From: Eretmocerus hayati | Taxonomy: Eukaryota > Arthropoda > Insecta > Hymenoptera > Aphelinidae | Assembly (NCBI GenBank): GCA_029851415.1 | Contig: CM056744.1 | Location: forward strand, 100,101,338 to 100,165,337 | Length of the DNA: 64,000 bases | Direction of reading: 5' to 3' | Shown here: positions 11,161 to 24,097 of the stretch, piece after piece | Numbering within the stretch: the first letter of the stretch is position 1 | Layout of the letters: each line of letters opens with the position of its first letter | Notes under the pieces: model-generated | The model's input: the letters and a program-made list of their open reading frames with translations, nothing else | Database searches by the model: none | What the model was told of the DNA's origin: nothing | Program-made: the position numbers and the translations under genes

Positions 11161-12945
11161 AATTGGCTGCATCAATATTCAACAAGGAATCATCTTTAAG
11201 AACTTCATAAGGAACCTCTCTTCATTACCACCAATTGATCATTACCCATCAAAATTCATTTGATTCTATCTCATGATCATTACTTATCATTTACAAATAT
11301 CATTTTTGAGCAACATAAACATTCCAGGGGCCTCTGACTCATCAAGAACATTTACAAGCCGAACGAGTGGTAGCAAGAGAGGCAGTAACGCTTGTATCAT
11401 AATTAAAACCCAAACACAAGTAATATGCCAAATTTTCCGGATGATCCGAGACATGCTGATCATCTTTCAGAAAGTGCAGGTAAACCAAACTTACAAGTCT
11501 TCAACCTGATGCTCAAGTGCCCACCCAAGTATAGCTGTAAATAAAACTTACCTTCATGTTTATATGACAGTCTTGGCTTTACACAGTTTTCCGCAAATTG
11601 CTTCTCAACCGAATTGTATTTATAACCTGAGCGATCATCTTTTACAGACGGCATGCACTTGCCAACCGACGCGGATGACTCCCCGCAGCTTTTGACCAAA
11701 TCCAACCAATATATAATAATACAACAACTCGGCCAATAAGCCCGCCCACTTACAGGTATTGTTACACGGTCCATAATACTATATATATATACACCTGATT
11801 ATTGTATTATGCACTTGCTGCATCAGCAAAGGCGCGACCGCAGAAAGGTATATCTTTGCCTTTGGCTGAGAGTGAAGTATTGAGAGCATTAACGACGCTT
11901 TGTTTGAGCGGATTTTGCGTGATGAAGCGGCAACTGAAGGGATATATCGTAAGAAAAGCTCGTTTCAACAATGCGGTTTGGTTTGGTTCAGATTCATTCG
12001 ATGGATGCATTATTATTATTATCAGTAGCTGCATGATATTATTGTACTTTTTTTCACGCTTTACTTGGTGGTCAAGAATTTTTTCACCAATGAATTTTAT
12101 ATATATAGAATGATAATCAACTTTGGTGGTTTCTGTACATAGCAATAATGAGGTATGGATGAAATCGAGCTTGGGGGCCATCGGTGGCGGCGGGATTTGT
12201 ACTTTGAAAAGCGCGTCTGATGCTCGGTCTGATGAGTTTTGGAGGGATTTTTTGCTGGATGGCGGTTCATTGTGATTTTAGATGGTGCCGAGGATGATGT
12301 TCAGACTGAAGATAAATTTTATTGATTATGAGTTTTCAGTGATGATATGGAGCTATTCAAAATATTTCCGCTTAGAAAAACTCTTGTCAGAGTGACTGAT
12401 TTTGTATTACAATGTTGTCAGGGATAAAAGATAGTAAATTTTTGTGAAACAAATGAGCAGGCGAATCAAACAAATTCACTTACGATCGTTTGGAGACTTT
12501 ATTACTCTTGGAAGTCGCTTTGCGGTACGATAATTTGTACAAGATTCGCGATTGAATCGTTAATTGGCGGACATTGCACCCATAAAGTAAACGAAATGCA
12601 CAAGTGCATCAGTCCTGTTAAAGTACGATAACCAGATCGGACAAGACTTGCGCGTAACGCATGTGTTGCGTGAATTTACGATGAGTTGTGTCTTAGTCCC
12701 CTCTGACTCCAGACTACTTGGACACGTGGACGTTTTGTTTGCAATCAAGAACCTGACTCCGCGCATGGGTTGATTTTGGGCTCCTTTTTGGCATCAGAAA
12801 ATTTTTTACTTCACATAGTCTTCTTTGATCCCGGTTTTAACTGCGATCACTTATAACTGTGGAATTCGAAAGCTGGTGAAATTTAGGAATTTTTTTTCTT
12901 GTTTTAAATCACGCATGTTCAACATTTTTCCGAGGTTATCACGCG
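11161..12945. other. No recognised gene
   Basis: Short ORFs here, including minus-strand 11460-11774 and both strands at 11800-12180, have no recognisable domain. An (AT)n tract lies at about 11783-11792 and a small (TTA)n tract near 12010-12022. Confidence 0.4.
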
Positions 12946-12954
12946 GTGGTATCC

Positions 12955-13075
12955 GAACCGACGAAGAAGCTATACCGAATAGTGTCGGCCAAAGATTCGA
13001 ATACAGGCCTCTTGCGTTGAGCGGGAAGATTCCATCCACGAAGCCACGGTGGCTTGATAATTCAGCTCAGGTATT
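12955..13075 (-). repeat. tRNA-like relic or SINE head
   Basis: On the minus strand an A-box-like TGGCTTCGTGG (one mismatch to consensus) is followed about 45 bp later by a B-box-like ATTCGAATC. The stretch between resembles an anticodon arm and variable region, CCCGCTCAACGCAAGAGG. Stems are imperfect and there is no proper acceptor stem, so it is a tRNA pseudogene or SINE rather than a functional tRNA. Confidence 0.4.
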
Positions 13076-13079
13076 CATA

Positions 13080-14925
13080 GTCAGTTATTAGACGATAGAG
13101 ATCTGGTCTAGAATCTGGGACTTTGCTAAGTTTGTCACCCTAAACAGATTTTTGATGCGCATGACACAATATTTGGATAATTTCCTTGTTCAAACCAGCT
13201 TTTGTTGGTCCCAAGCTCAATTTATCCGGAATTCCCATTGGAATTTTAGTTAATTCTACCAGGAAATCATCTCAAATGTTGATTAGGAGACTCTAAAATT
13301 TGACATTTAAGCAAAATTTGTTTTTGGAATTACTTGGAAAGACAATATTTTACGATGTGGAATAAGGGGATCCTATCGTATTCATCTATACATTCTATAG
13401 CGTTGATCCGAGATGATTTAAATACTACTGTTTTGTAAGAGTCTTTAAATTTTCAATTTTTTTTTTTTTTTGTTTTACAAATAAGATAACTTAGGAAAAT
13501 GTTTAGATCTCGATTATTGGCCCAAAATCCAAGGCACCTGAAAATGTAACATACTCTGGTTATTGTTTTCATAACTCCAAAAGAAATTATTCAACAGCTA
13601 ATTTGCGATTCTCTCCAAATGTTGATCTCATTACTCACTGAGCTAATCCATCAGTGTACATAAGAAAAGTACAATCAGCTCAATACAGACATATACTTTT
13701 ACGATCGCCACTCATCTCTCAGACTCAGATCCTCTCTCTGTGTAATTATACGCCTGCATCGGAGTATATAAGAAGTGCAGCGCAGCTCACCGACGCGTGA
13801 TTTACTTTTCGCCCAAACTCCATCCATCCATATAAATACACATTCATATACCGCCAGAATTTTAGTCCAGCTTTGCTCTCGCTTCACGCCCACGCACCTT
13901 TTGATAATTCAGAGCAGCAAACCTCCAAATCCAAACCAAACTCTCATCCACAAAGTGCGATTGCCATGCTTGTAAGATTTATCGTATCCCGGTCGTCTTT
14001 CGTGTTCCGCGCGTGCAAATTTTGCTCCTGCAGAGATTATTATGCGCTCAACACTCATCGCTCATCATAATATACTTATATATTGCCGTGAGTTGCTGCA
14101 TATACATATCTTAAACACTTGTCACCTTATATCGTATTGTTGTTGAAGAAACTCGCGATTCTCGCAGGTGGATTACACAAAAATGCATTGAAAGAGACCC
14201 CCCGCATTGTTGGCTTTTCGAAATATTCTTGAGATGTTTGACGAGGTTTATAGTGTTGTGGGCGTTTATTGTATATGGCATTTGACAGAGAAAGAAAAAC
14301 TGAGAAAGAAAAGGAGAAATGGTATTTGTGAGGAGGTTTGGCGTCTCCGTGTCTGCGGCTTGCAGTATTATTGACTCCAGGTTATTGCTGTTGTTTGGGT
14401 CAAGTGCACCTCAAAATTGCTCATTGCGGGCGCGACGATGGCTGAGAGGACCTCTCGGAGGACCTCGGGAAGAATATTTTGGCGAATTTGAATGTCGAGC
14501 GTCTCGGTGTGAAACGTAAAATGTAGTCATTGGAAAATTGCTGAGACAAATTTTTGGAAGCACACATTTCAACTTCTGATTTGACTTCAACGTTAAACGA
14601 GGAAATTTAAGAGTTTGGGGTCTTTGCAAGATTTATGGAACAAGTGGAAAATAACGAAAAATATATTGCAAGAAACCGAACCGAAATCCATTGAGATCAT
14701 CAATATATCCTCAATGTTTAAAATGTTGGAGTACAAAAATATTACCGTTCACCGTCACTCGAACACGATTATACTTGTAAGAATACAGTGATCGACAATT
14801 CACGGCGATGCGGTCACCGTACACCGTGACCACAGACCTTGAAAATACATCTTACATAAAAAGTTTAATGGTTTGAAGTGTGAGACGAGTTGTCGAATAC
14901 TTGTCATTGTCCAACTTGTATTCCT
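13080..14925. other. No recognised gene
   Basis: Unique-looking. Contains a poly(T) run at about 13459-13471 and one GCAGGTGG E-box at 14164-14171. ORFs near 13700-14070 and 14319-14629 overlap on opposite strands and show no motif. Confidence 0.4.
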
Positions 14926-14930
14926 CAATC

Positions 14931-15153
14931 CGTCGCTTAGCCCAAATCATAAGAGAATCGGAGAAAAGTGGGAATAACTCGGCCGCGGGAACGTCCTAAC
15001 CTATGATATACGCACATTTTCATTCCCAACTTTGTCCGATTCTATTGCAATTTGGGCTTAACGAAGAGCGAACAAATCTAAGTTAGACGATAACAAATAT
15101 TTGTGCGCTCGTCGTTTAGCCCAAATCGCAACAGAATCGGAGAAAGATGGGAA
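14931..15153. repeat. Three-copy repeat: direct and inverted units of ~45 bp
   Basis: A unit built around TTAGCCCAAATC..AGAATCGGAGAAA occurs at about 14933-14974, inverted at about 15026-15070, and again direct at about 15107-15153. The spacing suggests an inverted-repeat element with an additional duplicated arm. Non-coding. Confidence 0.75.
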
Positions 15154-15363
15154 TGATTTTCAGCTTGCATGGTGATCGCATCGCCTTAAGATATCCTCTT
15201 CTATCGATTTATTGGAGGGAAATACTGTATCAGAAAAATTCTTCAGTGTCATGCTGAGTCTCTGCACCATGGAATTTCTGTAAACTCTGTTCGTGAGAAT
15301 TCGACATGTCTCACGACTCAATCGCCAATTTCTCCATATAGAATTTCATAAGGCGGCCAACGT

Positions 15364-15443
15364 GTGAACTAGAATCATGCCTAGTAGCTACATCATGAAC
15401 ATCGATAAAGGTATACTTATGCATTGGGCATAATTCTAGTTCA
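15364..15443. repeat. Short imperfect hairpin
   Basis: TGAACTAGAATCATGCC (15364-15380) pairs with GGCATAATTCTAGTTCA (15427-15443) with one G·U-type mismatch around a 46-base loop. It could be a small MITE remnant. The loop is longer than usual for an insect pre-miRNA. Confidence 0.5.
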
Positions 15444-15449
15444 GCAGAG

Positions 15450-16590
15450 AATCGTTACGAGCGCTACGGTCGTAAGACACCTTCAATTAGAACACAACAA
15501 GATACATCATGAAAATGAATTCAAACTATAATCCATCAACAATAATGATATATTCATCATATTTGCCTCGATATTTGCAGTGCGCGAGGCAGTGCGGATA
15601 TGACGAGGTATGCCATAATATTATTGTCAAAAACTAATTGGTGCTTGAATGGTAATGAAGTATTGCTCAAGTACGTACCAAATGCCGCTCAGATACTGCT
15701 GAAGTATTGGTCAAGTACTGCTGAAATACTTCTGTAAATTATCTGAAATATTTGAAGGTCCTGAAGTCCGAGATGTTCCTGTCAGGAGTGACATCGTAGG
15801 CACAAGGAGTTAATAGACGGAAAAGTGATGACATCTTATCTCACGCCAAGAAAACTAATTCCAAGACGAATCTTTCACCTTTGATAAATCGTTGAAAGAC
15901 GTGACAATCAGGTTGATCTTGTCGTGCGGTAATGGACTATCTTGTATGTACTCGAGTAAATGATTTATAAATAGTAGATCTCTCCTTGTCTGACTTAGCT
16001 GTAGAAAATTCTAACTCCACGAAAGCAATAAAAATACTCAATGCAACCAATTTCATCGAACACATGTTCTAACTGACTTGGGAAGAATGCAATGAAAGAT
16101 AGATTGTGAACTGGTAACACGTCCCGAATTCCACGGTCAACTGAAGATGTCAATCGTTGGCCCCTCTGGTAGGATTCATCCGGTGAACAAATTTGAAACA
16201 CATCGAGTTTTACAGAAAATCACAGGATTACTTTTTTGTTCAGATCAATAAAATACACCAGAATAGTCAAGAAAAATCCACGAGAGCCAAGAATTATATG
16301 AATATATTATCTCATTTCGGTCCAAGGACTGTGGAAGGCGATTCTTATGCATTACAAAAATAACATCTCTAGAAATCAATAATTGATTCCAATTATTGGC
16401 GCAGGATTTTCCGCTAACCTTTAAAGCAGCCCAGCAGAATTGATTCCAGAAAGTGTAATGCGGAGAAAAATTTGATTTGTCCAGGTCTCAAATGTTAAAA
16501 GTTTTGTAGAATCTCTCATATGCGTAGCAGAATCACCAGCTTAAAATTTACCTTGGTCTGTTGACGAATAAGACAAAAAAATCTTCATCT
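15450..16590. other. No recognised gene
   Basis: AT-rich. A short direct-repeat tract of GTACTGCTGAAGTA-type motifs occurs near 15660-15745. No ORF with a recognisable domain. Confidence 0.4.
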
Positions 16591-16592
16591 TG

Positions 16593-16991
16593 CAGGCATT
16601 ATAGTCATCCCTCCGTATTCGCGATTAATGCGGACCGAGGGACATCAACGATGTCGCGAATACCGAAATACGGGGACCTTGTTTCAATGGGAATCGGGGT
16701 TTACGTACATCAGTGTATCAGAAGGTGCCCAAAACGATAAAGGACCATTTAGAAAGTATATAATACATTCAAAGACTCTTATAAATAGAGGAATTGCTAT
16801 CAAAAGATCAAAAGGCTGCAAAAAGTAGTCCAAAATTTCTCTGAATTCCTTATAAGATTCAGTAACAAAATCAAATCAAGCCGCGAATACGGGGGCTAGA
16901 ATCCTGCAAATGGGGAGGAATGCTGCATTTGAAGGAAAGGCAAATATCGAAATCCGCGAGTAGAGGGACTGCAAATACGAGGGGTTGCCTG
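16593..16991. mobile_element. Pogo/Tigger-like non-autonomous element relic
   Basis: The left end CAGGCATTATAGTCATCCCT and the right end (inverse) CAGGCAACCCCTCGTATTTG share CAGGCA and a CCCTC.GTATT core, with CCGTATTCGCG and CGCGAATACC blocks inside. Such blocks are characteristic of pogo/Tigger-type ends. No clean TA duplication is visible and no transposase remains, so the boundaries and class are tentative. Confidence 0.4.
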
Positions 16992-19900
16992 TGGCTCAAA
17001 TCTGTTGGTTGGTAATCTAACCTACGAATCAGATATACTATAGAGCTAATCCGAGAATAAATGCTCCAATACCGCGACTCTCTATCTGTCTTTTGGTTAA
17101 TATTTTAAAAGAAAGCATTTCACAATCTTTGGATCTGTTTGATTCGACTTTGATTATGCAACCAAAATATGTACTTACCTTCCTATGACTAATATAAAAC
17201 AGTAGAGCTGAAGTGTACCATCACATTTCAACTCGAGTTATTGGAGTTCTTATTCTACAAGGAAAGCTAATCATACAGTGATGTTTATAGAGCTTCGACC
17301 ATGGACATAATCTACTTATCCATTTCACAAAATTTCACCTGAAAGGTTATGGTACTTTGGTTTATTTGAGATGCTGATCAAGGAAAGAAAAACAGATGCT
17401 CAGATTAAAATTAAGGGGAAATGATAATGATCGATCTAAAACAACTAGTTTCATCGACTTTTTGTTGACTTTTCGCAAAAACGTTTTGTTCGACTCTCTA
17501 CTTGTGTAGGATCAAACAATACTCCAAACCCACACTAGTGATAATTTTATAGTTGATTTTGCTCCAGTGGCCACTATTCCTTCATATCTGATTTAGACTC
17601 ATTCAATTCGAATGTTCTTGACAATTAGAAATTGCGTTCAACAAGACCGTAAAGAGATCGTTTCGGGGATTGCTTCTACGGTGATGGTCACGGATAAATT
17701 TTTTGTGCGCAAGATCTGATGAATAAACTTGGAGCCTGAAATACTTCTAAAAGTATCCTGACAGAATAGAAATTGTGCAACGAGAGCTTGTGAAATAGAT
17801 TAAGCATCCAATTCGAGTCGGTACGTCTGTCATGATGATGAAGCGAATTGTACTTGGATATATAAGTAACATTTTGAATGGAAACGGCCTAAAGCCGTCT
17901 TATACAAAGAAAGTTCGAAAGGCCTCAGAATGCGTCTCTCATCGTTCAGTTCGAATACTCTTTTCAGTATACGAGGGCCAAGTCAGCTGTATATGAGCGA
18001 ATTGGATCTGGCACCCACTTTTAATGGGCCTCGCTTGCTCGTAAATATACGGAGAGCTGCCGATACCAAATCGAAGGGGTCGTGCAATTATCTTTTCGAT
18101 AAATAATGGATTATGACGGAGCTTTTTATTTACACCGCGCGTCGACGTGTATATGAAACGACTATAGTCATTACACGCAATCTGTAAATGATCTGGATGG
18201 TCATAATACATACTTCCGCTCTGTGAGTCTTAGATGTAATAATATTGAAGTATCGCTTCGCGATCTGAAATCAATTACATCATCGAAAATTTTAGAGTCC
18301 GACTGACGATGTAACTTGTCATTTCCTCAATATTTTGACTGGATATTTATTCCGTACCTGCCAGGAAGTCATTCTTTTTAGAGTAACTCGTTGTATGCGA
18401 CTAATTATATATCTCTACAAAAGTTTCTCTCAAACTTCTCTGGTCAAAATTTATATTATATGTCAATGTCAATAACACTGATCAACAATTTTTTCCATGA
18501 AGAGGTAAGTTTTTGGCCTGTAGTCCTAAATTAGCAAAACAGTTGTTACAATTTTGGCCTTTTTGCATTAATAAGCTAAGAAATTGACTATCATATTGAT
18601 ACCCCCTATCGTTGTACTCTAAAGGAAATTCATCAGGGAACTTTGTTCGGGTGATTTTTTGTCACATGATAACAAATAGGAATATTTGAGAGAAGTTCTC
18701 GGAGAAATTAGTCATGAATTTTCGCTAAGAATTGGAAAAATGGAAAAAATCTGGCAGAAGTTCATTCACCACACTCCCTCGCTAGGATCAAATTGATGGT
18801 CAATTTTATCAGAGTTACGAGTATTTCGCATTTTTGTGCAAATCATACGTCCATAGGATAAGGATTTCATCAACATTCTACTAGAATTAGAATTTAGTGT
18901 GTCGAAAATTTTTGTTGTCCGACATCTGAGAAGAAGAAAATCAATTTATGGATCTTCGCTCCTTTAATCCACAACAAAATAAGCATACTAATTTCTTCCA
19001 TTATCCAAATCTGATAAGAAAATTGACAGAGTGTTTCTCTGCAACTGCACTCCATCAGAATTTTGCTTCCTATTTTTATGAACCTTTGCTTCCCTATTCG
19101 GAGGCGTAAATCATAAGAAAGATAAATCATTAAGATCCAAAAATATCATCGGCACAAACCATACCATTCAAGATCCAATTTCAGCGTAAAATTCATCGCT
19201 CTGAAGATAATTTCCAAACTCAATCGTTCAACACGATCACGTACTACGATGGTGTAACTTCTTGCGCTTCCGCGCGCTCGCAAGACACGCTCTCAAAATG
19301 AAACCCCTGAACTGACGCTCAAAGAGAGCTCATCTCGCTGCCGAAAAATCTCTCATATCCAATCGCACATACGTATTATAGTCCAGTTTGTGCCCGGAAG
19401 GCCGGACAACTTTTTAAGGCCCATCAGCCCACGCATTTTGAGCTCTCTTGCCGCCGATAGCCTTCGGAAATCCAATCTAACAGCGCACTCTGCAACCTGC
19501 ACCCACACTTCTATATCATACATTCATTCTTTTTCTGACGCTTCCACCCTCAAGGCCTCCTCCTCCTCCTCCTCATACATACATTCATACATTTTTATAT
19601 ATCTAACGCATGATTCAAGTATAAAATGTATGAAATTGTTCAGAGGGACTAAATTTTGATGCACAAAGAAATATACTTTATATAAATAGTAATTTCGATG
19701 CGGTATCACGTTTAGGCGCGTGTGAGATACGTAACCTCTAGGTAGATCTCCTCTAGGTTATGATTGTTTACGACCGGTCGATACAGTGTTTGAGAGCGTC
19801 GAGATATTTTAACATTGGGAATGGCTTGTGTGGTGATGTGATGATGCTCAAATATGGGGTTGAGGATAGAAGCAAAGGGTTACAAAGATGTCGCGTGTCG

Positions 19901-21187
19901 TTAAAAGAGATACATAGTTTTTGAATTTGAATGACGCACGTCTCGGGTGGCATTTTGTTCTGAAGATTCATGACTAAAGATTGCATTGACTTTGAGATGT
20001 ATGTGTGTGGAGGGAAACGAGACACTGTCAAGAAGATGATTTTTTAGGCCGTTTGGTTGATGCCTTAATCATATGCAGTGGCATACGTGTGTCGTTTGAG
20101 TAACATTGAAAGTATAATTTGAAAAAACGAGTTCCCGATGGTGGAGAATTTTTGAGTCTGTGATTTGTTGTGTCAATAATGTCGAATTTGAAAATGATCT
20201 TGATTGATTGAGCCCTGGAGAAGAATATAATTCAGCCTCGGAGGTTTGCTCCCATTATTATTTGAGTGGGTTCAGAATATTATAAGCCACTTTGAATAGA
20301 TTATAAGGATTAGCTTTTGTATAGAACCGAAATCTTCTTCAAAGGTTCCGAAATACTTGTTACGCAAAAAAGGAATATCCACTTCCACGTGGGTTTCCGT
20401 TATGATACAGCTTTTTCTTTGAACTCGATGCGCCTGAAATTTTATCGATAAATTTCGATGGTTCCGAATCAATTTGGCAGAAAATACAATGATGCTTGAT
20501 AAATATACTGCATCCTCGCTTTTATGTTGATATGGCTCTTAGAATCATGCCAATTTTCGAACAATAATATTACCAAAATAACGAGGCTGGAACAGGCTGA
20601 TTGATCGCAGTCTTTATAACGCGCCAGTTGTTGCATTATATCGCGCGACGAGCCACTTCTTCTTTATGCCCATAGGCACTACAGATAGATTGCACAAATG
20701 TAGGGTATAATACAGATGCAGAGAACTGAATATAAATCATCTTGTACTCGCACACCCGCGCAAAAAAATTGCCTAAATCGCCCGAAGACGATTTGAAAAA
20801 TGTACTATATGCAAACTGCAGTCGTTTCTTGAGTTGATTTTAATTTCTTCGGTATATCAGCTGCACACGTAGAATGAATAGAATTGAATGCGGGTTGATT
20901 TAAATGAGAGATGTTTCGTATTTATGGGTGTTCTTGTACTTCTGTTACCTGTCCACAGAAAATAGAGCCGTGCCCGAGCCATGCCAATCGACTTAATTAA
21001 ATTTTTTGTTCTTGTAACTTGTTACATGATGCTAATACTTCATAAGGTGTTCATATTTTGGAGGTACAAATCGCCCCATAAGACCTCAAGAAATCAGAAT
21101 TTTCTTAATGATATCAACAGTCAATTAGTCTGTCTCATGAAATTGACGAGGATCAAGAAGATTATTTTGGCATTTTTTCAAATTTTT
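16992..21187. other. Long region without recognised genes
   Basis: Mostly unique AT-rich DNA. Contains a CpG-richer stretch at about 19255-19345 and a (CTC)n tract at about 19558-19573. Short ORFs such as 17939-18211 (minus) and 19390-19659 (plus) have no domain I recognise. Confidence 0.4.
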
Positions 21188-21330
21188 CCGTCTATTGGGA
21201 GTAAACCTCTGGGTTATTTTAGATGGCAGAAAAATCCAATATGGCCGAATCTCCAAACATTTTCATAAGAAATACACGTGACCAAGATGGCAGTATTTCA
21301 AAACAGGTTTACTCCCAATTCTTGACGGTT
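21188..21330. repeat. Short inverted-repeat (hairpin) element
   Basis: ATTGGGAGTAAACCT (about 21194-21208) pairs with AGGTTTACTCCCAAT (about 21306-21320), and the outer CCGTC/GACGG extend the match. About 143 bp in all. Looks like a small MITE. It is covered by two overlapping chance ORFs. Confidence 0.65.
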
Positions 21331-22269
21331 TTTAGTTTCAAAGATCACCTTCACTACCTTATTGTTATCTTCATGGCTCAACCTTTCACTATTCAATGTC
21401 CTCGAAATTTTCTTTCCATTTTTCAAATTCTGGAAAGTTATTTCTCAAAAAGGCTTTTAAGAGGACATGCGATGAAAATATTTCTCGAAAATTCCTAAAA
21501 TACTAAGGTAAGAGAGATCTCCGGGGAACCCCACTTACCCATCCCAGTTGCTTAGTTCAGTGAGTAGTAGCTTTTAATTCGCTCACTATTTTGACCCCTC
21601 CACGGGGCGTTATAGATTTCTAATAATTCGTGATCGTTTCCTCCTATTGCATCGGAAAAAATCTGAAAAAATCCAGAAAGACATCTGTCACTACAAGAAA
21701 CATAATGGAACATCAATGAAGTTTCAGAATGTCATTGTAAGAGCGAGAAAAATAAAAACAATGAAAAATGTTCAGAACTATAATTCTTATATTTTCCACT
21801 ATTTTACCACCCAAAAACATGTTGAGAGAGACAGTATTTCTGATACCTGGGACAATTTTGTAGTGAGTGGTCAATTTTGTTAAAATATTACAGCTCTGGG
21901 AATGTTAAAAATTCGTCGAGATTTTTCTTCAGTTTCATAGAATAACGAAGAAATCGGTTGGTATTCGAGGAAAATATCAGACAAATAATGAAAATCCAAA
22001 TTCAAGATCTGATTTGCATAATAATTCTAAATAACAGTGCAGGAATCCAATGGGTCCAATCCAATCACATAGGGAGTACAGCTCCGCTTATTTGAAGATC
22101 TTCCAACTCAAAAAACGGAAACTCCGAGGGAATAGACAAAGCAGATAGACGAGCAATTATAAGCCTACCCTACGATTCAACATCATCAGTGCCCATAGGC
22201 TGCATCACAAATTCGTGTCCTCTCGATGACAAAAGGATGTAAAGAAAAAAAAGAAAAAGAAAATAACGT

Positions 22270-22460
22270 CGCCTCGATATGCTCCGGCCGCCCGCTGGGA
22301 GGGGGTGGGGTGGGGGAGAGAAGCGCGCGCAGCTCACGCGCGGGGCCCGTGTCCCACACACGCTGGGCCTAGTAGTAGGGGGTGCTCGGCGCGCGCCCGC
22401 GGCGTAGTAGTGGGGGCTTCTTATAGCATCATGCACTCCGCGCGCTCGCGCCGTAACCTA
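22270..22460. promoter_or_regulatory. CpG-rich islet, possible regulatory region
   Basis: Dense CG dinucleotides and G runs, with GCGCGC-type motifs, contrast sharply with the surroundings. It lies about 4.7 kb upstream of ASH and resembles the composition of the ASH proximal promoter. It could be an upstream element or the promoter of an unannotated transcript; no start site is demonstrable. Confidence 0.3.
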
Positions 22461-24057
22461 AATTTTTTTTGCTCCCCATCTTTCTTTCTTTCTTCCATTC
22501 TTACTACTACTACTGCTGCTGCGCGTTCCGTAATGTATTCTCGCTACTTCCCCTGGAGCATCGCAGCTTAGCATCAGCACGCAAGTAAAATTCTTTTTGG
22601 GTCCTTCCCCCACCGCGCGACTGTACACTCAACTTATATACCCTCTTTATTCAAATGCGTGCAGGGATTTTTTAGAGACCTCTTCGAACTGATATTGCGT
22701 ATTAGAACCTGCATGCTTGCTCAACTCACTGTGTGCGTGTGATGGGGTGTCTGATGATCGTACATTTGGATGTTTGAAGATGCTCCTGGGCTAATGAAAC
22801 GACCGAGTCACCTCGTTAATGATCGGGACCACACTTGGGACTTCTTGGGATGTATTAGGGTCTTCTTTAGGCTTATCGAAGATTTTTGGGGTGGAGCTCG
22901 ACGATTCATGAGTGCGTACGTGATTTGGAATATGTTTGAGGTCGGTTTGAGGATAGCCATGATGATGGTTTGAAAAAGATTGAAAAAGTTGACGATTCTG
23001 AATTATTCAGTGCCCTGTTCGCGTTAGGGTGAAAGTATAGGACTTGGAATTCGTCGTGCCATTTCGAGTGCTGTTCACGCGTCGACGTTTTCTGATTATC
23101 TGGAGATGTGCGAATGAAATTCATACAGAAACATATTTCTTGTTCTAGCGCACTCATGGGATCACATTTTCTGTGCTTTTCAGCCAAAGAATATATTCCA
23201 ACATTCTCTATAGTCTGTCCCTGAATATTGATTACTCTTCTCCTATGTTAATTCGAAATTCTGTTCAATCCTTGGTTTACTCACGACATCCATACTCATC
23301 TATACTTCAACGTCGTATTAAAATTCTTCAAATTCTTAATGACGTTATGAAATTATTGCTCTCCGCTCATCTTTTTTCCAGTTGAAAAGGCTACAGCTCT
23401 TGGCGAGGCTCTTGGGATATAGAGTAGAGATGGCTACTTTTTCATCATCAAGACAAATCTAGATGTGAAACAGCAACGGAAAGGAACAGCAAACAGGCAC
23501 CTCATCTCGTATCTACTAAACAAGCTGAGTAAGTTGATATGAAAAAAATGAAAAATTAACCACCAGAGAGTAAAAGAGGGCAACTTTACAGCGTATGACG
23601 CGAGAGAACTGCTCTCCACCCATGGCCCATTAATTTGGCACGGAGGGCGAATATGGGCCTTTCAAAAGCAGCTTGTGATTGCGCTTCTGTATATAAGAAT
23701 CTGATGGGGTCCGTCCTCGGTATTATACATAGCCTCATGACACACACACATGTATCTTGTGTACTTCTTAGTTGTTGTTGTTGTTGTTGTTGTGTTACAG
23801 TCTTACATTGCGCGACGTAAAAAGCTAATCATAACGTGGCATGTTAAAAGCTTTTGCTTTTGGGTATCATCTTCGGGCCCGGCTTATCTCTTTCTTTCTC
23901 TCTCCCTCTCCTCCAAAATACACTGTATATCCTCATCTATAACCTTGCTCCGGTGCATCATCTCTCTTACTCTCTTTTCCTCACGTTTTCTACACTCTGA
24001 TGGTATACTCATTGCTACTTTTTCGATGGGCCCATCGCGGTGCTTTAGCCGACCAGT

Positions 24058-24060
<3 letters not shown>

Positions 24061-24092
<32 letters not shown>
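24061..24092. repeat. (CT)n microsatellite
   Basis: Fourteen or so uninterrupted CT dinucleotides, preceded by shorter CT-rich runs from 23888. Confidence 0.95.

Positions 24093-24097
<5 letters not shown>

Noticed and set aside
10777..11175. 132-codon minus-strand frame rich in PDH/PDRP repeats
   Set aside because: It is the translation of the 10-bp minisatellite; three units make ten codons, which produces the apparent peptide repeat.
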